DNA of 64,000 bases from Turnera subulata. Its lineage: Eukaryota; Streptophyta; Magnoliopsida; Malpighiales; Passifloraceae. The notes under the pieces are model-generated. The model was not told the origin of the DNA. It did not search any database and worked only from the letters and a program-made list of their open reading frames with translations. The position numbers were made by a program, and so were the translations under genes. This document shows, piece by piece, positions 10,941 through 19,604 of the stretch. Every line of letters starts with the position of its first letter. The stretch's first letter is position 1. The DNA lies in assembly GCA_028386065.3 (NCBI GenBank), contig JAKUCV010001823.1, positions 128,860-192,859 of the forward strand. The letters run 5' to 3'.

Positions 10941-11172
10941 ACCAACTTCAAGTTGGTGCCAGCTTCAGGCTGCTATATATATATGCCAGCTTCAGGCTGG
11001 ATATGATGACTTAGGAAGATTATTTACCAGCTTCTGGCTGGGGCATACTAGCTATAAATTACATATTTATCAGCCAACTTCTAGTTGGTCTCAGCTTCGG
11101 GCTGTGCAAACTGTGTATTTAAACACTTAAAAATTGCTAGCTTTAGGCTAGTGCATTCCAGCTTCTGGCTGG
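10941..11172. repeat. Cluster of short TTC-loop hairpins
   Basis: Perfect or near-perfect small hairpins follow one another: ACCAAC-TTCAA-GTTGGT (10941-10957), CCAGC-TTCAG-GCTGG (10986-11000), CCAGC-TTCTG-GCTGG (11027-11041), CCAAC-TTCTA-GTTGG (11074-11088), CAGC-TTCGG-GCTG (11092-11104), CTAGC-TTTAG-GCTAG (11137-11151) and CCAGC-TTCTG-GCTGG (11158-11172). The loop is nearly constant and the stem varies in a paired way. Further examples lie at 9010-9024, 12398-12427, 12768-12808 and 12903-12913. Confidence 0.9.
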
Positions 11173-11429
11173 ATATGGTAAGTTTAATAACTTAGATTGC
11201 TAGCTTCAGGCTGCAATATATGTGCCAATTTTAGGCTTATATCTGCCACTCATGTCGGAAAAGATCAGAATTATTGAGCAAACTTTTTCAAAAACAACTT
11301 TGGAGCTTACTGACAAATATTGCAAAGTTTTTAATTACCGAAAAATCTTCTGGATCTTTTCGGAGACAGAAAAAGAGTCCACATTTGAAAAACTGACACC
11401 TAGCTGTCTAATCTCAGACTATAAGAAGG

Positions 11430-12170
11430 GGAGGTGGTTGAGACAGGAAGATGCAGAAAACTCAGAAAACTCAACAAGACAAGAAAAATGCCTTCCCCAG
11501 CTACTGTTTTCTTTGTTGAGGGTGCCTCTCTAGGAAGAAGGAATAGGTTAGCTTATAGCATGGTGAATGAGCAGCAAGAGGAATTACCGAATGATCTGGC
11601 GAGAATTCCTCGTTTAGTGTTTGTTGATGAACTTTATTCATCTAGGTTCTTTGTAACTCCTATGGAAGAAACATTCTTCCTAGAGGACCAAAGCAATCTA
11701 AGGGCTTCCTTTTATGGCTCGGCTAACTCTATTATATTTTTCATATCTAATAGACTGCAGGATTTTCAGCTAGAGCCTTCATGTCAAATTTTAAATCAAA
11801 GCAGTTATTATCAGGTTTCTACGATGGTTCGGAGCGTCCCAAGGGTGACTGGGTTACCACCTACATGGCCTAAGGTACGACTTCTACTATGGAATTGCAG
11901 GGGTGTAGCAAGAAGGTCCCAAGATTTTGTGCGTACCTTAAGGGATCTGAAGAATCAGTACAAGCCCAACATGGTACTGATTACTGAGACTTTGTGGCAA
12001 GCGGGAGAAAATCATGGTGTAATCCCACTCCGTTTTCCTGCAACGAATAGGTTTGAGATACCTGGATAAAACAACATGGGTGGTATGTGGTTCTCCTGGA
12101 ACGACAGTGTTAGGGTCAACATCAACAACGAGGCTCAGAGTTTTAGAGTCAATGTTGTACCCAACAGATA
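11430..12170 (+). pseudogene. LINE fragment with start of the endonuclease domain
   Basis: The plus strand encodes LLLWNCRGVARRSQDFV, KPNMVLITETLWQ and GGMWFSWNDSV, matching the N-terminal part of L1-type apurinic-like endonucleases (WNCRG with the catalytic Asn, and TET with the catalytic Glu). The preceding 120 residues look like the upstream LINE region. A stop occurs after RFEIPG, and the frame ends at VVPNR. There is no poly(A) end and no target duplication. A copy with the same limits is present at 50740-51490 in the related element. Confidence 0.7.
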
Positions 12171-13080
12171 AATATCTGTATAAACTTATGTATGAGGACA
12201 GTTCTTCTTTAAATGTTCTCCAGTTATGGATCCATTATGCAATAGTAATATGCATATTTTCCCTTTTCCATTAAAACCTCATCTAGGGCCATAAGCATAA
12301 TTAATTATACTGTCTTATTCGCTTCAGGGAATAGAGTAGAGTCAATTCAACGGGATCCATAATAATCTCTTTTACTACTGTAAATGGGGGTTTCTGTACT
12401 CTTCAAGAGTATTAGCTCTTCCAGAGCATAAATATATGATCTTCTAGATTATAGTAAAGCATGCATTCTTCAGGAACATATTCAAACTTATGCTCTTCTA
12501 GAGCGTAAATTTTTTTTTATTTCGAGATTATACTATCACATATTATGTGAAATAGTTGACATCCACACATATAATTCTCCTCCTTGGATGTCAACTTGCT
12601 TTGTCTTTAGGACAAATGCCTGAGCCATTATTCTAGAAACGATGATAAAATGCTATAAAGTAAATAAAATAAAATAAAATAGCACATAATAATAAAACTG
12701 AAACATAAATTAAAATTATTCAATATATACTGGCTTGCACCTTCAGGGTAAGCAAGATAATAACAGTATCCATCATCGGATGGTCATACAATATCCACCT
12801 TCTGGTGGTCATACAACATCTTTCTTCAATTTTCCTCAAAGGTCTGCGGGATCTTTTGGTAGTAAGACATCCAGCCTTTGCTATATATTCGCTTTTTATT
12901 ACGTCTACCAGACAATTTGCATTTAAAATGCATTCAATGCCCATAACAAATTTCTTCCGAAAAATTTAAGGGCCTTCAATTAACATAATTCCAAAATTTA
13001 AATAAATAAAAGACTTAATTAAAAATAAATAAACATAGACCTTTTATAAATTAGCCCAGTAAAAAATAAATAACCAAAAA

Positions 13081-13275
13081 TTAAATACGATGGGCCTTAT
13101 ATGAGCCCAAGAATAACGTAAATGAAATTAAAGCGAAAATTAAATGCAATGGGCCTTGTACGAGCCCAATCAAAACGTAAATGAAAACGAAAAATTAAAT
13201 ATAATGGGCCTTTTCGTAGCCCAATAAATAATCAAAAATTAAAGGCAATGGGCCTTTTATGAGCCCATTTGTAAT
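13081..13275 (-). repeat. Tandem GGGCC...GCCC leader repeats
   Basis: Four imperfect units of about 45-60 bp, each with a TTAAAT start, ATGGGCC, a 6-9 nt spacer and GCCCA, for example TGGGC-CTTGTACGA-GCCCA. Each core can form a short hairpin. The units lie in the leader just downstream of the primer site in the sense direction. Equivalent units occur at 8340-8480, 15420-15545 and 53960-54200. Confidence 0.8.
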
Positions 13276-13537
13276 TTAAATAAAAACATAAACATAAATT
13301 AAATACAAGCATAATAATAGATATAATATACACCTACTCGATAAATCTTTCGGCAATAATAATGGCATAATAATAAATAATATATAATATATATATATGC
13401 TTACTCGATAAATCTTTCAGCAATAATAATAGCATAATAATAAGGAATATATAACATATATAGAAAGGATGAAAGTAGTAATAAGAAAAGTTTTAGAAAT
13501 AAATACCTTAATAGAGTAGAGACTCGTGTTGATAACG

Positions 13538-14006
13538 TGTTATAAAATTGGGGGAGATTTTCACTATTTGATTAAATAATACAAACTTGATCAAGGTAAT
13601 AATACAACTTTGGTAATAATAATACACTTTTGATAATAATATGTAGGAGAATAATAAATTTAGATGGAGGGAGATTGGAAAAGAAGTGAGAAGAGAGTGA
13701 AGTTTATGGTGGGTTGTAAGTGTATGAAAGTGAAGGAATGAAGGGGTATTTATAGTTGGAAAAAGGGAGGATAAAAACAAATAAGTATGATTAATTTAAA
13801 AGGATAAAATCAAAGGGATGTTAGGTAAAAAAAGATGATATTAGGATTAGAACAAATGGAATTATGGAGGGTAATTAGCCAAAGAGATAATTCCAAGTAG
13901 AAGTTTAGTGCATGGGTAAAGTATTTACCGAGGATAAATTCGGGTATGGTAAAAATGAGTTTTACTGGATGGTAACAATGACATTCACCATAATTTATTT
14001 ATAACA
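13538..14006 (-). repeat. Copia-type LTR (469 bp)
   Basis: Starts TGTTATAAA and ends TTTATAACA, so the two ends are 9-bp inverted repeats of each other. The left side abuts GATAACG, which is the primer-binding-like site CGTTATC on the sense strand. Nearly identical to 15816-16284 and similar to the 506/507-bp LTRs at 48112 and 54364. Its sense-strand open frame of about 90 residues is not considered a gene. Confidence 0.9.
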
Positions 14007-14025
14007 TAATCGTGTTTTTTCTTTT

Positions 14026-15382
14026 TGTCACGCCCCTACTAGCGCAACCGGCCAGGTGCCTAGAGCGACTAGGAGCGCCAATTGGGCACCCTCAGGCCTA
14101 AGCAAATAACCCGATAGAAGTTTAAGGCCACAGCCTAAAAATTTATTCAAGCAATACCAACCACATCATCTTAGCAAAATCACAAGTTACATTACATAAC
14201 AAAACCATACAAGCATGTTCACTGTGATTTCCCATCATCACAACACACAACCATCACTTGTTATAAAACCATGCAGCAAGGGCACTAGATTACAAGCCTA
14301 CATCAATTTGGCCTAAATATATACAAAGATAAAACCTAGCCAAGGTTTGCTCAATACCCATCTCTAAGGAACCCTCTTGTCCGGATTCTCCCACACTGGC
14401 TTAACTCCCTCACCCTGACCTGAAAATAAGGTTAAGGAAAGGGGGTGAGTTCACAACTCAGTAAGATAGGAAAACATGCATGAAATGCTAGCAATGCATG
14501 TTATGCTGGACATGAGCATCATCAAGTAAATTCCATAGGCTCCCTTTGATACCAACGCTCCATCCATAGAGGGACAATGCCCTATGGCGACTATGCAATT
14601 GAGCAGTAGTGTTTATACCGATTTTTAGCCAACAGCCCCCAATACGAGGCGTTCCTGGTCATGGGAAGTGCACATGACTTACTGCCCAACCACACAGCCC
14701 CTAGTAGCCATTGTCCATACCTGCTTTTGAACCATGCGGGCAATGCCCTCCGCAAGGCTCCACAACCACTCCCTGGGAGAGTTAGTGGTTGGTCCTGCTC
14801 CCTGCCTGTGTCAGGTTGTGATTTTGTTTACGGAACCCTGGGTCTAGCTAGATCGGCTACCATGGCGATGGCCAACGTTTAACTAGTGATAGGGGCCCCA
14901 CCATAAAATTTGGAATAGTGAGTCTAGGATGATCTAGAAGCTGTCAATTCAATGTTTGAATCTTTTTTATGTTTACATTCCGGATATGTTTTCCTTTGGC
15001 CTTATTATTATTGGTTGCCTGTTTATTTATATTTACTTGTGGATTTTACCCTGTGAGCACTTCGGACTCACCCCTCGCCTACGTGGCTCGGTCACGTAGA
15101 ATGATTTGTGCATAGTACAGGTACGCACGAGGCAGCTGTGGCGCACCCTTTGCCAGGCCCGGATCCAATCTACGATGCATCTCATTTATTATCACTTGCT
15201 TTGTGTGTGTTAAAGACTTCCGCTGCGTGTATTAATAGTGTGCTGTATTAATGTTCCGAGCATCGGAGACAAGTACTGATGGTGTATTGTTGACAACTTA
15301 TTGTAACTGCTATGACTTCTGTTTTTGCATGTGGCCCACGTGTTTACTGTGGATAACGGTAAAAACGGGTTAGGGCGTTTCA
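14026..15382 (+). mobile_element. Solo LTR, probably of a Gypsy/chromovirus-type element
   Basis: A 1,357-bp non-coding block starts TGTCACGCCCC and ends GGGCGTTTCA, giving TG...CA ends with an imperfect terminal inverted repeat. It contains GGGTGAGTTCACAACTCAG and CACTTCGGACTCACCCCTCG, words typical of long Gypsy LTRs. The flanks are CTTTT on the left and CCAAG on the right, so there is no target duplication. It sits exactly at the junction of a tandem duplication (13107-14025 and 15383-16303). Confidence 0.65.
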
Positions 15383-16303
15383 CCAAGAATAACGTAAATG
15401 AAATTAAAGCGAAAATTAAATGCAATGGGCCTTGTACGAGCCCAATCAAAACGTAAATGAAAACGAAAAATTAAATATAATGGGCCTTTTCGTAGCCCAA
15501 TAAATAATCGAAAATTAAAGGCAATGGGCCTTTTATGAGCCCATTTGTAATTTAAATAAAAATATAAACATAAATTAAATACAAGCATAATAATAGATAT
15601 AATATACACCTACTCGATAAATCTTTCGGCAATAATAATGGCATAATAATAAATAATATATAATATATATATATATGCTTACTCGATAAATCTTTCAGCA
15701 ATAATAATAGCATAATAATAAGGAATATATAACATATATAGAAAGGATGAAAGTAGTAATAAGAAAAGTTTTAGAAATAAATACCTTAATAGAGTAGAGA
15801 CTCATGCTGATAACGTGTTATAAAATTGGGGGAGATTTTCACTATTTGATGGAATAATACAAACTTGATCAAGGTAATAATACAACTTTGGTAATAATAA
15901 TACACTTTTGATAATAATATGTAGGAGAATAATAAATTTAGATGGAGGGAGATTGGAAGAGAAGTGAGAAGAGAGTGAAGTTTATGGTGGGTTGTAAGTG
16001 TATGAAAGTGAAGGAATGAAGGAGTATTTATAGTTAGAAAAAGGGAGGATAAAAACAAATAAGTATGATTAATTTAAAAGGATAAAATCAAAGGGATGTT
16101 AGGTAAAGAAAGATGATATTAGGATTAGGACAAATGGAATTATGGAGGGTAATTAGCCAAAGAGATAATTCCAAGTAGAAGTTTAGTGTATAGGTAAAGT
16201 ATTTACCGGGGATAAATTCGGGTATGGTAAAAATGAGTTTTACTGGATGGTAACAATGACATTCACCATAATTTATTTATAACATAATCGTGTTTTTTCT
16301 TTT
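15383..16303 (-). repeat. Second copy of Copia leader plus LTR (tandem duplication)
   Basis: Matches 13107-14025 base for base apart from scattered substitutions and small indels. The match begins at CCAAGAATAACG and runs through the LTR (15816-16284) to TAATCGTGTTTTTTCTTTT beyond the LTR end. The shared sequence therefore includes about 19 bp outside the LTR, which shows a genomic duplication rather than a second transposition. Confidence 0.9.
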
Positions 16304-17194
16304 CTTTTCCATTCTGTCAGACTATGTTCCAATTGGGACGGTAGTGATGTAAGATTCCGCTTTGATATTCCAGTGGATTGTACGCCAATTTGGTAGTCAG
16401 TATTCAATTAATAAAATTTGTTTGCTAATATGCTATTCTGGTAAAAAAAATTAAGAAAAAGAAATAGGAAAAAACGGGAAAAAACATTTAATTATAAAAA
16501 TTATCAAATAATAAGAAAAAAAATAGGTGATTGTAAATTATAACCAACGAAATTTAAAATACAAAAACATTACTTATTTTTTAAAAAAAGAAAAACTCAA
16601 CACAGTTTTCGGGTATTAATTCGGTTTCAGGTTACTAGGATGCAGGACCCGGGTGGGTAACATTCGGGGCTCACATAGACATATGGATCCAACATGTCCA
16701 CCCAGCACACGAAAACGACGTTATTGGCGTCGTTTTGAAACACCTCTCAAACCCCAAATCCGGATAGTCGCCATGTCAGTAGCCAGTAGGTGCTTGACCA
16801 AGGGACTATGAATGGCCTGCCCACTTAAAGTCGGGGTACATGACCGGCCAAACAAAATGTCGGGGTATAGAATTGGCCAGGGTACTATGAAACCTAAAAA
16901 CCCTATGTTGTATGGATTGCACAAAAAAAGGGGTAGGAATGACATGTCGGTTTAGTGAAACCAGGATGGCCTAGAACCCAAAATGTTAACTTCAGGCAAG
17001 TTCCTTCCTCCTTATCTTGTTCGGCTTAGCGTCTCTCCCCGGGCAAAAAGCGCTAAGGCTAGAAAAAAAAAAGGAGTAGAAAAGTAGGGTTCTTCACTTG
17101 GTTGGTGCAACTGCTAAATCGCTGTTGCCGATATATTACCGAATTCTTCTCCTAAGAAGACAACAACAACAGGTCAGTGATAGCTGCTACAATT
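16304..17194 (+). promoter_or_regulatory. Upstream flank of mTERF copy 2
   Basis: AT-rich to about 16620, then a perfect 9-bp inverted repeat AAAACGACG/CGTCGTTTT with a 7-nt spacer (16712-16736). From about 16930 the sequence is nearly identical to the flank of mTERF copy 1, including CTTATCTTGTTCGGCTTAGC and the CAACAACAACAGG leader. No other gene seen. Confidence 0.6.
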
Positions 17195-18400
17195 ATGAAT
17201 CCTCCTCATTCTACTAGTCTCATGTTCCAAATGTTTCAGTTTCAGTTGAAGAATAGTTATGGAAGTTATAATAAAACCCCAAAAATTTCACAAACCCAGA
17301 AACCCAATTATCTCCAATTCTATTGCCATTCTAGCGACTCCATCTCAACCATTTCAACACAAACCCCGTTTGCAGCCTCTTATCTCATGAACACATTTGG
17401 GTTCACTTCTGAATCTGCTTTACGGGCTTCTAAATATCTCCGCCTCAAAAGTCGTCAGCAACCTGAGTCTGTTATTACTTTGTTGACGAAATATGGTTTC
17501 TCGCGAGCTGATATCTCCAAACTTGTGGAAAGCGATCCTAAGGTTCTTGGATACAGTGTTGGGAGAATCAGTTCCAAGATAGAGTTTCTTACATCTAGAG
17601 GTGCTTCATATCCGGATGTTGTCAAAATATTGGTTGGTAATCCTATGATTCTTTACAGAAGCTTGCAAAACCGCGTAATCCCTGCTTATGGCTTCATTAA
17701 GGATGTGGTTCATTCCGATGAAAAGGCCTTAGCTGTTCTTAAACGTGCTTGGCACCTCCTTTCCGACTATGCTGATGCGTCAGTTAGCATCAATTTTTTG
17801 CGGTACATTGGAGTCCCCGAATCAAATGTTGCTTATGTTTTGCTTAGGGAACCTGCGGTATTGGCAATATCCGTTAGGCTAAAACGGACTGTGCAGGAGT
17901 TGAAAGTAATGGGCTTTGATCCTTCAAAGAAGAATTTTGTCACGGCGTTGATAGTCAAATGTGGGCAGAGCAAATCCATATGGAGAAAGAAGATTAATGT
18001 GTATAAGAGATGGGGTTGGACTGAAGAAGAGATCTTTGAAATATTTAAGAAATCTCCTAGGTGTATGGCCTGTTCTGCGAAAAATATCTCGGCTACGATG
18101 AAATTTTTTGTTAAAAAATTGGGTTGGGGGCCTTCTGTTATTCGCGGATGCACACCTGTTCTTGGAATGAGCTTGGAGAAGAGAATCATCCCCAGGGATT
18201 CTGTCATTCAATCCCTCTTGTCAAGAGGTACAATTGAGAAGAAATCCTACAATACTCTAGTATTCATGCTTACAGAGGATGGTTTTCTGGATAAGTATGT
18301 GCGATGTTATGAGTTTGCCGATGAGTTGTTGAAGCTATATTTGAAGAAGAGAGATAAATCACAGTTGAAGGGAGGAAGCGAGTCAGTGCAGCGGTTGTGA
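17195..18400 (+). CDS. mTERF family organelle transcription termination factor-like protein, copy 2
   Basis: Single-exon paralogue of 2149-3369, 401 residues, starting at the equivalent ATG. The leader (MNPPHSTSLMFQMF) and the stretch from EKRIIPRDSV to IEKKSY are almost identical to copy 1. The middle repeats differ much more, for example ESDPKVLGYS against RRAPRVLQFS and LREPAVLAIS against LMNPGILFM. The end differs: after KGGSES an 11-bp change shifts the frame, so the acidic tail CDEDEVADISEI is replaced by VQRL. The fold and family are clear; the organelle target is unknown. The pattern suggests functional diversification of the nucleic-acid-binding repeats after duplication, but selection was not tested. 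Confidence 0.93.
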   Translation: MNPPHSTSLMFQMFQFQLKNSYGSYNKTPKISQTQKPNYLQFYCHSSDSISTISTQTPFAASYLMNTFGFTSESALRASKYLRLKSRQQPESVITLLTKYGFSRADISKLVESDPKVLGYSVGRISSKIEFLTSRGASYPDVVKILVGNPMILYRSLQNRVIPAYGFIKDVVHSDEKALAVLKRAWHLLSDYADASVSINFLRYIGVPESNVAYVLLREPAVLAISVRLKRTVQELKVMGFDPSKKNFVTALIVKCGQSKSIWRKKINVYKRWGWTEEEIFEIFKKSPRCMACSAKNISATMKFFVKKLGWGPSVIRGCTPVLGMSLEKRIIPRDSVIQSLLSRGTIEKKSYNTLVFMLTEDGFLDKYVRCYEFADELLKLYLKKRDKSQLKGGSESVQRL

Positions 18401-19604
18401 TGGAGTTGAGGTTGCAGGTATATCACAGATTTGTGACAATGAGAGTATCACACATTTGAATTTGTTCCTTCTGCTTCTTTGAATCTGATGTGCAGATGCT
18501 ACTGTAGGATTTATCAATTTTGCTCATGAGTGTGGAGGGTACTTCATCGAAGCCTAACAGGGTGAAGGGAAATTCAGAGGTAACGAAGAAACAATTGGTT
18601 TCAATCCTTCAACTTCTACCACTACTTCTGATTCATTTCAGCATTTTGATTTGCTAGTTCTTGCGTATTAGCTATACTATTCTAATGTGGTATTGAAATC
18701 ACAAGCTATTGTAATATACATTTGGCATTACAGGCAACTCGAACAAAATCAATGACTACTTATTTGAGTATTTCCATGTAATTTCAAAAAAATCTCTATT
18801 GAGTTGAGGCCTCCAATGTTACGCCTCCAAATTAATTTAGTTGCATCAGATGATACAGTTGCACGATCCCCAAATTGAATACTCTGCAGGATACCAACCA
18901 ACTCCACCAAATCAGGTGATGCAATTGGCAAGGTCTGGTTATGTTCACCTGACAATGTCACCAACTATAAATGATACAAAAGTTATTTTTCCATATATTG
19001 TTCTACATATCCAACGTATACTGTCTTCTTGTTTGCTATAGTACACAGACATGGCTTGCCAGTTTTCTCTTAAAATCGGCAGCAGGAAGTATTGTTAGAG
19101 GCAAGAACCTTATCTGATCTATGTTTTCTGGTTCAGTTAACGCGCATATCATCAAGCAGTGATAAGAGTTGTAGAAAATATTAGCAGCATAAAGCCTGCA
19201 GTCAAATGAATCGCAGAAGCCTAACCCAACCCAACAGGATGCCAACACGATTCGTGAGAGTCAATATAAAATGAAGTCCAGAAAGCTTTGTTCCACCTAA
19301 ATATGTAAGTCATGTAGAATTCAGTTAACAAAGTACCTGCGATTGTGAATAACCTTCCGCTTGCAAGAATTGAGAGACGACAGACGACCTGTCTCTCACC
19401 TTCGTTGAGGTGGGGCAACAGCATCTAGGTCAGGAGATGACCTGTCGCCAAATTCCAATACTGAAAAACGAATTAAATTTGGTTTTTTTTAAAATATCCT
19501 TTTACAAATGTGCCCTTGTGAATCAATCAAATCCTTTAAAGAAAAAAAAAAAAAAAGAAAAGCGCACTTCTCCACCACCGTCACTCCCGCCACCAACGGA
19601 GCCC
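18401..19604 (+). other. 3' flank of mTERF copy 2 and intergenic sequence
   Basis: 18460-18980 carries the mTERF 3' block, also present at 400-790 and partly at 3590-3930. 18990-19560 contains no recognised gene. A long A run at 19544-19557 precedes the C/T-rich leader of the next gene. Confidence 0.5.

Larger units (their letters stand above)
8831..14006 (-). mobile_element. Truncated Copia-type retrotransposon, antisense, 5' LTR present, 3' LTR missing
   Basis: Same family as the element at 48112-54870; alignable blocks run from 9003 to 14006. In the sense direction (right to left) it has the 5' LTR (13538-14006), a primer-binding-like site, a leader with GGGCC hairpins, a captured LINE fragment (11430-12170), integrase remnants (about 10140-10560), a linker and a reverse-transcriptase remnant (9050-9265). 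The RNase H end and 3' LTR are absent, and its left limit is uncertain (8831-9003 is unassigned). All frames are broken. The region also holds the hairpin array described under findings. Confidence 0.75.

Noticed and set aside
10941..11172. CRISPR-like array
   Set aside because: Units are short hairpins of differing stem at irregular spacing inside a plant retroelement; there are no constant repeats with unique spacers and no cas genes.
13508..13780. 90-codon minus-strand frame repeated at 15786-16058
   Set aside because: Lies inside LTR sequence; it is the U3/R region read through, not a gene.
16304..16620. 3' LTR partner for the 8831-14006 element
   Set aside because: The second LTR (15816-16284) belongs to a tandem duplication of the same 5' end and carries the same primer-side flank, so it is not the 3' LTR.
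19501..19560. Start of the GGCT-like protein further upstream (frame open from 19410)
   Set aside because: No ATG gives a sensible leader before 19605, and the interval includes a long A run and low-complexity sequence typical of non-coding DNA.
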